Below are positions 50,174 through 61,719 of a DNA stretch of 64,000 bases, piece after piece. The DNA is from Rufibacter ruber. Lineage in GTDB: Bacteria > Bacteroidota > Bacteroidia > Cytophagales > Hymenobacteraceae. Both the position numbers and the translations under genes were made by a program. The stretch lies in contig NZ_LRMM01000001.1 in NCBI RefSeq assembly GCF_001647275.1, positions 1-64,000 on the forward strand, given 5' to 3'. The notes below the pieces were generated by a model. It saw only the letters and a program-made list of their open reading frames with translations, made no database searches and had not been told where the DNA came from. The first letter of the stretch is position 1, and the number at the start of each line of letters is the position of its first letter.

Positions 50174-53164
50174 CTAGAAGATGCGTCCCTCTTTCTTGGC
50201 CTTCTTGCCTTTCTTGGGGTCCTCCTTCTTCGGCTCGGCGATGATGGCCGGGGCCTCCACCTTGGCCACGATTGGGGCACCGTCCGGGTCCAGCTCCACC
50301 ACCTCGTAGCCCAGTTTCTCCAGGCCCGGCTTGATAGAGGCTTTGTCGCCCACCAGCATGATGCTCATTTTCTCCACCTGCAGGTGTTTTTTGGCCAGGG
50401 CGTTGATCTCCTCCTTGGTGATGTTTTTGAGGATTTCGTTCTGCTTGGCTACGTAGTCTGGCTCCAGGTTATAACGCAGCATGTTGTTCAGGAACATGGC
50501 TTTCTGGAATGACGTCTCATATTTACGGGCGTCTGACTGGCCAATGGCGCTCTTCATGAAGGCCAGCTCCTCGTCGGTGATGCCTTCCTCGCGGAAGCGC
50601 TTGATCTCCTTCATGAACTCTACTACGGCACTGTCAGAGACGTTAGAGCGTACTCCGGCGTAAGCGGTGTATGGGCCTGCGCTCTCATTGCCGGCGAAGT
50701 AAGACCCGGCGCCATACGTGTAGCCTTTCTCTTCGCGCAGGTTTAGGTTGATGCGGCTGTTGAAGGCCCCGCCCAGCACGTAGTTCATGAGGTTGGCCTT
50801 GTAGTATTCGCCGGTGGCGTCATACGGCATGGCCATATACCCTATTCTGATTTCAGACTGGGCGGCTTTCTCCTTGTCTACAATGAACAGTTTGGTCTTG
50901 TCAATGGTAGCCATCTTGGCCTCGGTTGGCATGGTGACCGCCTTTGGCTGCCAGTTGTTCAGGAACGCCAGCTTGGGCATGATCTGGTTCTGCTCCACGT
51001 CGCCCACAATCACCAGGTTGGTCACGCTTGGCGAGAAGTAGTTTTTGTAGAATTGCTTCACATCATCAAGCGTGATGCTTTCAACGGTTTTAGCAGTTCC
51101 AATGACCGGAATGGCTTGGATGTGGCCTTCGCCGTACAGCATTTTGTTGTACACGTTGTTGGCAATCACGGTAGGCTGGGTGCTCTGGTTTTTGATGGCC
51201 TCCAGGCGCTGCTTTTTCAGGCGGTCAAAGTCATCCTGGGAGAAGCGCGGGTGCATCATGCGCTCCTCCAGCAGGGCTAGCGTAGCATCCAGGTTCTTCA
51301 CCTGTGACTGCACCTGCACGGTCATGTTGTCTGAGCCACTGCCGAAGGAGATGGAGGAACCCAGTTTCTCCAGTTTGGTGCTAATTTCTTCTGCGGTGAA
51401 TTTCTCAGAATCTTCATTCAGCATAGAAGCCATGAGTGACGCGATACCGGCTTTAGACGGGTCGTGCGCCTCCAGCTTGTGACCACCTTGTAAAGAAAAC
51501 AGCAAGGTCACGGTAGGCACTTCATCGTTTTTGGTACCAATCACCTTGATGCCGTTGGCCAGGTTCTGCTTCCAGAACGGCGGAACGGTGATGGTGGGGT
51601 TGGCGCCGGCGGCAGGTTTCTTGCTGCGGTCAAAGGTGTCTTTGGCTTTCACATACTTCAGGCCAGCGTACTGGTCTGCCGGGGCCTTGTAGCCTGCCTT
51701 GTCCACTTTGTAGTTGTCGGCCTTGGCCACCATCTCTGGTTTTCCGGTAGGCACCACGCTCAGGATAACGGCTTTCTTGCCTTTGATGTACTGGTTGTAG
51801 ACCCGCATCACGTCCTGCTTGGACACCGCACGGTGCGCCTGCAGCTGTTTAGCCAGGTAATTGGGGTTGCCGGTAAAAGTCTGGTAAGAGGCCAGGGTTG
51901 ATGTCTTGCCAGAAACACTGGACAAGCTGTTGATGATGCTGGCCTCATAAGAAGACTTGAACTTCTCCAGGTCATCATCAGACACGCCTTTTTTCTCAAA
52001 CTCCAGCAATGCGTTACGCAGCTCCTTCTCCATGTCTGCCAACGTGTGGCCTGGCAATGGCAACACCGTCAAGGTAAACTCACCGGCCAGTTCTGTACAT
52101 GGGTGACCGGCGCTGGCTTGTACCGCTTTCTGCGCTTTGGTCAGGTTCTGGTACAGGATAGACGTTTTGCCGCCGCCAATAATCTCTGACAGCAGGTCTA
52201 ACGGCACTTCATCTGGGTGATAATTGGGCACGGTAGGGAACACCATCTGCAGCAGCGGGAACCGGATGTTGTCTTCATAAGACACGTATCTGTCCTGGGT
52301 CAGCACCGGGGCGGGCAGCTTCATGTTCTTCACCTCCGGCCCCTTCGGGATGGGGCCGAAGTACTTCTCGGCCAGCTTCACCACCTGGGCCGGCGTCACG
52401 TCGCCGCCCACGGTGAGGGTGGCGTTGTTGGGGCCGTACCAGCGCAGGAAGAAGTTCTTCAGGTCGTTTACGTCTACGCGGTTCAGGTCTTCCAAGTAAC
52501 CGATCACATCCCAGGAATAGGGGTGGCCATAGGGATAGAGGGTGCGGTAGATGGTTTCGCGGGCTTTGCCGTAGGGTTGGTTGTCTACGCTCTGCCCGCG
52601 CTCGTTTTTCACGGTCTCGCGCTGCACCTCAAACTTCTTCTGGGTGACGGCGTCGAGCAGGAAGCCCATTCTGTCGGCCTCCAGCCAGAGGGCGGTCTCC
52701 AGCTGGTTTGAGGGCACGGTCTCGAAGTAGTTGGTGCGGTCGCGGTTGGTGGTGCCGTTGAGCGTGCCGCCTGACTGGGAGACGATCTTGAAGTGCTCCT
52801 CGTCGGCCACGTTGTCTGAGCCCTGGAACATCATGTGCTCGAAGAAGTGGGCGAAGCCGCTCTTGCCCACCTCCTCGCGGGCGCTGCCCACGTGGTAGGT
52901 GACGTCCACGTGCACCACGGGGTCGGAGTGGTCCTCGTGCACGATCACCGTCAGGCCGTTGGGCAGCACGTACTTCTCGTAGGGGATCACCAGCTCGCCG
53001 CCCTTCCTGGTGACCTTCTCCACCAGCCGGGGGCCCTGCTGGGACTTGGCGGCGGCGGCGGTGGTTTTCCTTACGGGCGTGGCCGCCTTCTTGGCCGTCT
53101 GCGCCTGGGCCTGCGTCAGCAGCGCCGCCGCCAGCAGTACCGCCAGTGTACTCTTCTTTGACAT
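50174..53164 (-). CDS. M16-family zinc metallopeptidase (two-domain)
   Basis: Exported pitrilysin-type peptidase of 996 aa with signal MSKKSTLAVLLAAALLTQAQA. The N-terminal half has the inverted zinc motif HFFEH (106-110) and the downstream Glu region ETVKNERGQ. The C-terminal half is a homologous but inactive M16 domain (from about residue 535): KAGIASLMASML stands where HxxEH would be. An active and an inactive half are normal for the family. The C-terminus is basic (KKEDPKKGKKAKKEG). It likely degrades peptides in the periplasm. The N-terminal 60 codons are very GC-rich compared with the rest. Confidence 0.93.
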   Translation of the reverse strand: MSKKSTLAVLLAAALLTQAQAQTAKKAATPVRKTTAAAAKSQQGPRLVEKVTRKGGELVIPYEKYVLPNGLTVIVHEDHSDPVVHVDVTYHVGSAREEVGKSGFAHFFEHMMFQGSDNVADEEHFKIVSQSGGTLNGTTNRDRTNYFETVPSNQLETALWLEADRMGFLLDAVTQKKFEVQRETVKNERGQSVDNQPYGKARETIYRTLYPYGHPYSWDVIGYLEDLNRVDVNDLKNFFLRWYGPNNATLTVGGDVTPAQVVKLAEKYFGPIPKGPEVKNMKLPAPVLTQDRYVSYEDNIRFPLLQMVFPTVPNYHPDEVPLDLLSEIIGGGKTSILYQNLTKAQKAVQASAGHPCTELAGEFTLTVLPLPGHTLADMEKELRNALLEFEKKGVSDDDLEKFKSSYEASIINSLSSVSGKTSTLASYQTFTGNPNYLAKQLQAHRAVSKQDVMRVYNQYIKGKKAVILSVVPTGKPEMVAKADNYKVDKAGYKAPADQYAGLKYVKAKDTFDRSKKPAAGANPTITVPPFWKQNLANGIKVIGTKNDEVPTVTLLFSLQGGHKLEAHDPSKAGIASLMASMLNEDSEKFTAEEISTKLEKLGSSISFGSGSDNMTVQVQSQVKNLDATLALLEERMMHPRFSQDDFDRLKKQRLEAIKNQSTQPTVIANNVYNKMLYGEGHIQAIPVIGTAKTVESITLDDVKQFYKNYFSPSVTNLVIVGDVEQNQIMPKLAFLNNWQPKAVTMPTEAKMATIDKTKLFIVDKEKAAQSEIRIGYMAMPYDATGEYYKANLMNYVLGGAFNSRINLNLREEKGYTYGAGSYFAGNESAGPYTAYAGVRSNVSDSAVVEFMKEIKRFREEGITDEELAFMKSAIGQSDARKYETSFQKAMFLNNMLRYNLEPDYVAKQNEILKNITKEEINALAKKHLQVEKMSIMLVGDKASIKPGLEKLGYEVVELDPDGAPIVAKVEAPAIIAEPKKEDPKKGKKAKKEGRIF

Positions 53165-53547
53165 ATCTTTTTTGGTTTAGTTAGAGGGTGTGTAGGAGTA
53201 AAGTAAGTTAGTTACTTCTTGCTTCATTTTATTACATTTTTTTATAAAAATTTTTCATCCCTTATGGAAACCCGGGCTTAGAGGCATCTAAGCAGAAAAT
53301 CTGCTTAAGCCGCTGAGGCTTACCCCCCAACCACTACCCGCAGGAAAAAGTAGTCAGTAGTATATATAGTGATAATTATATTAATTGTTGAAGAATGGTG
53401 ATAAAAGCCAGAAAAGGGCCCGGCGAAGAAGTATGCCCGCCTGCTGCTGGGCTGGCGTAAGGTAAGCCTATCAGATTGAGTTTCTGAAAGAAGTTGGGCA
53501 GGCCAGAATTAACGATAGAGGGGCGGTAGAGGGATTCCAAAGAACAT

Positions 53548-53586
53548 TCCTGTTTTGTGTTTTCTGAAAAACAGCCCCAAAACAGG
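53548..53586. repeat. PAL38 palindrome, copy 35
   Basis: Partly decayed left arm (CCTGTTTTGTGTTTT), intact right arm (AAAAACAGCCCCAAAACAGG). Confidence 0.65.
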
Positions 53587-53667
53587 AATGACAAAGCTGA
53601 AGGGTCAGGTTCTTCCTTCCGCCGGAGCCCAAGCCGTGCACGTGCCACTTTCCTGGGAGCTAAGAGC

Positions 53668-53820
53668 GTGTATGCATTTGCCTAATGCGCTGCAAACGGA
53701 CCTAAGGACCTGATCTTGCGGTTGCCTCGCGCCAGAGTGCCGCTATGGTGCTCTAAAATTGGGATAGAAGTGCTTTTCGCTCCCCGTTTTCGCCTGCAAA
53801 ACCAAAAGTTAAAGAAGCTC
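53668..53820 (-). repeat. family C MITE-like element, copy 4 (inverted)
   Basis: On the minus strand it carries GCGAAAACGGGGAGCGAAAA, AGAGCACCATAGCGGCACTC and TCCGTTTGCAGCGCATTAGG, collinear with copies 1 and 3. Confidence 0.65.
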
Positions 53821-53887
53821 TGGTGCCACCTACTGCTGGTGTGTTGGCGGGCAGGCAAACGTTAAACATATGTTAATGGCGCTTCCT

Positions 53888-53895
53888 TACCTTTG
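53888..53895 (+). promoter_or_regulatory. candidate -7 element of the TonB-type receptor gene
   Basis: TACCTTTG followed by G, 66 nt upstream of the ATG at 53,961; the -33 region is weak. Confidence 0.35.
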
Positions 53896-53960
53896 GTGCA
53901 ACTGCCTTATACTAGATATTAGATCCTGAAAATAGACCCCCTAAAGAAAATCTCCCCTTT

Positions 53961-56800
53961 ATGAAGCACGTGTTACGCTTTGTCTTTTTAACTTCCTGCT
54001 CTTTTCTGCTTACGGTTGTTCTGGCTCAGGCGCAGAAGGGAGAGGTGAAGGGAAAACTCTGGGATACCGCCCACAAAGAGGTAGTGTCATATGCCACGGT
54101 GGCCATCTACACCGCCCAGGACACTACGCTGGCCACGTTCAGGGTGAGTGATGAGAAAGGGAATTTCAGAGTGCCTAACCTGGCGCTAGATACCCGGCTG
54201 CGAATTGTCATTACCATGACGGGATTGAAAACCTACCGGAAGGAATTTACCCTCAGTGCGGGCCAGCCCGAGCTTGACCTGGGGCAGATTAACCTGGAGC
54301 AGGCTGACCATATGCTGGGGGAGGTGGTCATTGCCGCCGAGGCGCCTCCCATTATTGTGCGCAAAGACACGCTGGAATTCAATGCCAACTCCTTCAAAAC
54401 CCTGCCCACGGCCCTGGTGGAAGACCTGTTGCGCAAGCTGCCGGGTGTGCAGGTAGATGCTGAGGGAAACATCTCTGTGAACGGGCGCTCTGTGCAGAAG
54501 ATATTGGTAGACGGGAAAGAGTTCTTCGGGAATGATCCCAAGGTGGCTACCCGCAACCTGCCGGCAGACATGATCTCAAAGGTGCAGGTGGTAAATGACC
54601 CAGATGCGCTGAGGCGGGACCCAGACATGCCGGTCAGTGAGATTCCGCAGGTGATCAACCTCAAGCTGAAAAAAGGGATTAAACAAGGGGCCTTTGGCAA
54701 ACTGTACGTCGGCAAGGGAACCAAGGACCTGTTTGAAGGCGGCGGTATTGTGAACCTGTTCCGGGATACTACCCAGCTGAGTGTACTGGGGTATGCCAAC
54801 AACCTCAACGGCCGGGGTTTGGGTTTGAGGAGATCAACCGTATTGGGGGCTTTAACCGCAGTGGCTGGAACTCCATGTCTATGTGGAGCGACGGCGGCTT
54901 TGCCCTGAACGGGATCTCGTTTGGCGCCACGGGGCAGGGAATCCAGCGTTCAGCCGGGGCGGGCGGGAATTTCAACACCCTGCTCAAGAACGGGATCAAG
55001 CTCAACCTGCAGTATTTCTACGGCGGCATTAACGCAGACCTGAACCAGCTTGTAAATTCGCAGCAGTTCCTGAAAGACAGGGTGCAGCAGCCCAGTGACA
55101 CCCTGAACACCCGCCGCCTCCGGGAACAGGACAGCCGGGACCAGAGCCACCGCATTGGCGGAAAGATTGACTGGAAGATAGACTCACTCACCAGTTTCAG
55201 CATTACACCCAGCGTCACGTTTTCTACCAGTACGGCTAACCAATATTCACTGGCCAACACCACCTTCAATTTTCAGGAGCTCGCCAATGACAGCCAGGAC
55301 TCGCTGCGCCGGGAGGGCAGCCGTACGGCCTTTACCACTGCGGTTTCATTTGAGCGCCTGTTCAAGAAGAAAGGCAGAATCTTCACCCTGTTTGGGGACT
55401 ATAACTACAACCTCTCTGACCAGGACCAGATCAACCGCTCCATCAATCAGTTTTACCGCGAGAACCCGTACACCGTTTACTTAGACCAGCTGCGGGTCAA
55501 TGACCGCGAAGGGCTCACCACCTACAGCAACTTTTCTTTTACAGAGCCCCTCAGGAAAGACCTGAGCGCGGTGCTGCGGTTCAACACAGAGTACTTCCAG
55601 GATGAGAATGACATCAACACCTACCGGTACAATGAAGACCGGGGGCAGTATGATATCTTAGAGGAAAGCCTCTCTGACCGCGTGAACCGCGACGGCTGGC
55701 GCAACTACCTCACCCTGGGTCTGCGCTGGAAAATCAAAGACGTGTCTCTGCAGCCGGGCGTGCGGGCTACCCGCCTTGATATTTATAACCGCTTTGAGCG
55801 GGACGCACCCATTGATCAGCATTATTTCTATGTGTACCCGTCTTTGAACATAACCTGGAAACAGCTCAACTTCAGCTACAATGTCAATGTGCGGGAACCC
55901 AACGCCGCTGACCTGCAGCCGGTGCCAGACAACACCAACCAGTTGTATGTGCAGTATGGCAACCCCGGTCTTACCCCCACCATCTCCCACAGCCTGAACC
56001 TGCACTACCGGTACAATAACACCAACCGCTCCCTGAACTACAGCACCTACCTGTACGGGACCATCAGTGAAGATGCGGTGACCCGGGCAAGAACCGTAGA
56101 CCTGGAAGACGGGAAGCAGACCTCTACGCCCCTGAACACCGGCGGGAACTGGAACATCAGCAGCTACACCAATGTGATGAAAGACTACAAGTTTGACGGC
56201 AACCGCCAGTTCTCAGTAGGAGGCGGCCTCAACATCTGGTACAGCCGCACCCTGATCTTGCTGGACCAGTACCGCAGAGGGGTACTGGAGAACCAGTTGA
56301 GAGGCTTTGGGCACAGTATTAACGTTTCTCCCAGGCTGGAAGGGCGTATGAACCTCAATGACAAGCTGGAGATTATCCAGACCTATTCTGTAAACCGGCA
56401 GTGGGGGCGTTATGAGAAAAACCTGGCCAACAACATTGCCATCACCAACCAGACCGCCAAGTCTGAGGTCATTGTGCGGCTGCCTAAAAAGCTGGTGTGG
56501 GAGGTGTCTTATGACTATTGGTACAACTCAAACGCGGCCCCAGGGCTGCAGAGAAGCTATGGCCGCCTCAACGCCGGCATCACGTATCTGTTCATGAAGA
56601 ATGACCGCGGCCAGCTCAAACTCTCTGTCTTTGACGCCCTGGACCAGAACCTGAGCGCCTACCGCAGTGTGCGGGAGAACATGGTAGAAGATTACCAGAC
56701 GGCCGTACTCAACCGCTACGGGCTTCTCACGTTCACCTACAACATCCGGAATTTTGGGGGCAAAGTGGGCGGCTCCAGCAATTCCTTCTTCCGCTTTTAG
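53961..56800 (+). pseudogene. outer membrane beta-barrel/TonB-dependent receptor-like protein, interrupted by a frameshift
   Basis: Two frames form one protein of about 947 aa. The first frame has a signal peptide, a carboxypeptidase-regulatory-like domain (GEVKGKLWDTAHKEVVSYAT, about 28-115) and a plug-like domain with LLRKLPGVQVDAEGNISVNG, VDGKEFFGNDPKVATRNLPA and DPDMPVSEIPQVINLKLKKG. The second frame continues as the barrel (YSLANTTFNFQEL to YNIRNFGGKVGG). The break is at about 54,816-54,820: CGGGGTTTGGGTTT lacks one T, and adding it gives NGRGFGFEEINRIGGFNRSG then WNSMSMWSDG without a gap. Such proteins serve uptake or surface assembly. A T-tract indel suggests assembly error or very recent decay. 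Confidence 0.87.
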
Positions 56801-56847
56801 CAGAGTAGGGGGAGACGTGTCAGGTACTGCCGGGCGCGGGCTCATTC

Positions 56848-56886
56848 CTGTTTATGACCTGTTTTTGCCAAAATAGCCCTAAAACA
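56848..56886. repeat. PAL38 palindrome, copy 36
   Basis: Copy (CCTGTTTATGACCTGTTTT / AAAATAGCCCTAAAAC) merged with the following terminator. Confidence 0.7.
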
Positions 56887-56905
56887 CCTGGGGCTATTTT
56901 TTTTC
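56870..56905 (+). terminator. rho-independent terminator of the TonB-type receptor gene
   Basis: The stem AAATAGCCC / GGGCTATTT has an 11-nt loop and is followed by a run of eight T residues. The right arm of PAL38 copy 36 supplies half of the stem. Confidence 0.75.
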
Positions 56906-57015
56906 TACTGCTTGCTCTTTCCTGATCAGCGTGGGGCAAAGGATAATAAAACCTTATGTCATGGGAAGTTCGTACTTTGGAAGTCTGTACGGCAAGTACA
57001 GTATCATTCCCCTAT

Positions 57016-59172
<2,157 letters not shown>

Positions 59173-59194
59173 ACAGGCACCAGGTACAGCCGGG

Positions 59195-59231
59195 CGTTTT
59201 AGAGCTGTTTTTCTGAAACCAGGCCTAAAAC
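59195..59231. repeat. PAL38 palindrome, copy 37
   Basis: Copy (GCGTTTTAGAGCTGTTTT / GAAACCAGGCCTAAAACG) between the kinase gene and the convergent DUF2071 gene, overlapping the latter's last codons. Confidence 0.75.
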
Positions 59232-59956
59232 GCCTTGCTGCGCCAGGCAAGCGGAACGCCCTCCCTGACTTGCACAGGAGAGCCTTCGGCCAGAAAGACG
59301 GATTCCGGCGGCCTCTGGGTTAAAAAAGAGAAGGGTGCGCCGTAGACTTCCGCAAAATCAACCTGAACCTCAGCTTCCTGCACCGGATACACTTTCCACT
59401 GGGGGTGAACTACCTCATATGAGTTTGTTTTAGCGGCTGTAACCCGGGTGTAGCCCCAGTAATGTTCAGTGATAAACTCTTCTTCGCTGCCGGGGGCAAT
59501 GGGCACCGGAGTATTGGCGGCAGTGGCTTGCAGGTGGTGCCAGATGTTCTTTTTCCAGCTGTACCGCACGGTGAGAGCATCTTTAGAGGTGTGCCAGGAG
59601 TGCCGCATGGGCAGCGCCTCATACGCTTCTTTATACACGGCATTGGCCACCTGCGCCAGGGCGGGCTTGGGAACAATTTCCTTAAGGAACACCACCCCGC
59701 GTTTACATTGGCCCTGCTCCAGGTACGTCACATAAAACCGCAGGTTGACTTCCTCAAAATTCCGGTGGAAAGGCACCGGGATGCCTTTGAGTCTGGTATT
59801 CATAAACATGAAGCCCACCAGGCTTACATAGCAGGTGCCGTTCCAGAGGTCAAGCTCCGTACCCGCCGGGAGGTAAGGGAGGAGGAGGTCCGGGGAAACG
59901 GCATAGTTGGCAATGAGAAGCTTGCGCCATTCAGCAGTGAGAAAAGTCTTTTTCAT
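59225..59956 (-). CDS. DUF2071 (YqjF-like) protein
   Basis: Protein of 243 aa matching the DUF2071/YqjF family: LIANYAVSPDLLLPYLPAGTELDLWNG at the N-terminus, then CYVSLVGFMFMNTRLKGIPVPFHRNFEEVNLRFYV. Family structures resemble the acetoacetate decarboxylase fold, but members lack a settled activity. It is the last gene of a minus-strand cluster with a methyltransferase, an SRPBCC membrane protein and an epimerase, 16 bp after the methyltransferase stop codon. The final codons overlap PAL38 copy 37 by a few bases. Confidence 0.85.
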   Translation of the reverse strand: MKKTFLTAEWRKLLIANYAVSPDLLLPYLPAGTELDLWNGTCYVSLVGFMFMNTRLKGIPVPFHRNFEEVNLRFYVTYLEQGQCKRGVVFLKEIVPKPALAQVANAVYKEAYEALPMRHSWHTSKDALTVRYSWKKNIWHHLQATAANTPVPIAPGSEEEFITEHYWGYTRVTAAKTNSYEVVHPQWKVYPVQEAEVQVDFAEVYGAPFSFLTQRPPESVFLAEGSPVQVREGVPLAWRSKAF

Positions 59957-59971
59957 AAACGGGGTTGTGGC

Positions 59972-60739
59972 TTATGGTTTTGTGCCGTAGAAGCCCGTTG
60001 CGCAGCCTTTGAACAGTTGCTGGTACGTAACGGCAAGACCCTCAGACTTAAAAATCTCAGCGGCTTCTTCAGCGTTCCTGAAGGCGTGCGTATAGTAACT
60101 CAGCATCTGGTAGTGGTGGTAGTCTTGGGCGAAACAGTAGCCTATGAGGGGAATAAGGTGTTTTAGGTAAAACAGGTACAAAGCCTGTAGCCACCCTGGT
60201 GCCGGTTCTGAGATTTCAACAAACGCAAAATGACCCCCGGGCTTCAGCAGCCGCTTAGTTTCTCTGGCCAGGCAGAGGAGCTGCTCCCTGGAGAGGGTTT
60301 TCAACCCGAACGCGCAGGTGACCACATCATAAGACATAGAGGGCAGGGGAGACCGCAAGGCATCTGCCTTGATCAGCTGGACCCGGTTGGCAAACGTGCG
60401 CCTGTTCTTGCGGGCCGCGCACTGCAGCATGCCCTCAGAGAAATCCAGCGCCTCTACCTGGGCACGCGGCCACTTGGCAAAAAGATGGGGCTACATCTCG
60501 CCCATGCCGGTCATGAGGTCTGCCACTTTCACGGCACCTTGCAAAGACGGCAGAGGCTGGAGGAACTGCCTGCGCCAGACGTACGAAAAGCCAAACGAGG
60601 TGAGGTAGTTCATGCCCTCATACGAGCTCGCCATTCCGTTGAAGAGGCTGACCAAGTATGGCTGCTGGTAATAGCGGGCCTGTTGCTTGTCTGCTGGCCG
60701 GGGCAAAGGGACGGCGGGAAACGCTAACCTGCTGCACAT
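59972..60739 (-). pseudogene. class I SAM-dependent methyltransferase (UbiE-like) with an in-frame stop
   Basis: One continuous frame of 255 codons is split by a TAG at 60,491-60,493. The upstream part has ARYYQQPYLVSLFNGMASSYEGMNYLTSFG and motif I KVADLMTGMGEM. The stop stands where Trp is expected (GEM-stop-PHL; UbiE relatives have GENWP-like sequence), so TGG to TAG is a single change. The downstream part continues with VEALDFSEGMLQCAARKN, DVVTCAFGLKTLSREQL and GGHFAFVEISEPAPG. Its start overlaps the end of the SRPBCC gene by 16 bp, showing translational coupling. The stop may be a real nonsense mutation or a base-call error. Confidence 0.8.
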
Positions 60740-61707
60740 AGGCGGCGAGATGAGAGGTGGGGGGCTTTTTCGCTTCGGGTTTTGATTATTTCTAAGATCA
60801 TCTCGTGCAGGTCATCCATCAGAAAATCTGCCCACCAGATACAGTAGAAATTGAAGGTGGTGGTGACCCGGTAGGTAGAGGTGAGGGTGAGCAGGCTTTT
60901 TGCCGGGGACAGGGCTTTGATGCGGTAGCTGCCGCTCACCACGTCAAAAAACGCGCCGCCCACCATCACGTGCTCATCTAAGGTGTTGGGCGGAATAGAA
61001 TGCCCGTCCAGGTTGACCCGGTAGGTGAAGCCTTCCCCTTCATGCCACTCCTGAATATCAAACCTGAACTGGATGCCTTTGTCCCAGGAGATGGAGCGGG
61101 TAGCGTCTGCGCCTTCTTTATCTAAATAGCCGTGCAGGGGTTTGGGCACGTGAATGAGGTGGGTAAAATGTGTCTGAATCTCTTCTGGCCGCACGTCTTT
61201 CACATGTTTCACGTGCTGCCAGACAGTTGCCTGCGGGGCGTTGACCTCAAGTGTAGTGGTAACGGTATGGAAGGCGTCTGCGGGCGTCATGTTCTGCTCC
61301 GCCACCATTATGATCAGGGGAAGCAGCAGGGAGGAATACAGCGGGGTTTTGGGCCCTTTGTAGTGCTGCCGAACCAACTGTACCACAAAGGCGGCCAGCG
61401 TGCCCAGCAGGATAAAGGGCGCCACAATAATCACCAGGCAGATGATCCCCTCCAGCTTCAGGGCGAAAGCCAGCAGCACAAACAAAAAAATACTGCCCCA
61501 CGGAATTAAAATGAGGGACTTGAAGGAGAGCATTTGCTCCCGGGTGCTGAACAGGACCGGAATAGTGCCAATGAGGAGCGGCAGAATGAACACATAGGAA
61601 ATAGAGACCAGCGTGTGGTGCTCAGAGATGATGCAGAGCGTGACAATGCCATACAGCGCGGCAAGCACAACGGCATAGGTTTTCCGGAGGTTGGGTTTGC
61701 TTTCCAT
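60724..61707 (-). CDS. membrane protein with SRPBCC-like C-terminal domain
   Basis: Protein of 327 aa with about five N-terminal membrane helices (about 8-135), followed by a soluble domain (about 145-310). The pattern TTLEVNAPQATVWQHVKHVKDV, RSISWDKGIQFRFDIQEW and LLTLTSTYRVTTTFNFYCIW resembles the START/SRPBCC (polyketide-cyclase-like) ligand-binding fold. It may bind a hydrophobic ligand at the membrane. It starts 13 bp after the epimerase stop codon and overlaps the methyltransferase start, so it belongs to the same operon. No characterised homologue is recognised. Confidence 0.75.
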   Translation of the reverse strand: MESKPNLRKTYAVVLAALYGIVTLCIISEHHTLVSISYVFILPLLIGTIPVLFSTREQMLSFKSLILIPWGSIFLFVLLAFALKLEGIICLVIIVAPFILLGTLAAFVVQLVRQHYKGPKTPLYSSLLLPLIIMVAEQNMTPADAFHTVTTTLEVNAPQATVWQHVKHVKDVRPEEIQTHFTHLIHVPKPLHGYLDKEGADATRSISWDKGIQFRFDIQEWHEGEGFTYRVNLDGHSIPPNTLDEHVMVGGAFFDVVSGSYRIKALSPAKSLLTLTSTYRVTTTFNFYCIWWADFLMDDLHEMILEIIKTRSEKAPHLSSRRLCAAG

Positions 61708-61719
61708 GGGGCGGGTGGG

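Larger units (their letters stand above)
53165..53960. other. spacer between M16 and TonB-type receptor genes
   Basis: A 796-bp divergent spacer. It holds an AT-rich stretch upstream of the M16 gene (53,205-53,265), PAL38 copy 35, family C copy 4 (minus orientation) and a candidate -7 element at 53,888. No gene was seen. Confidence 0.55.
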
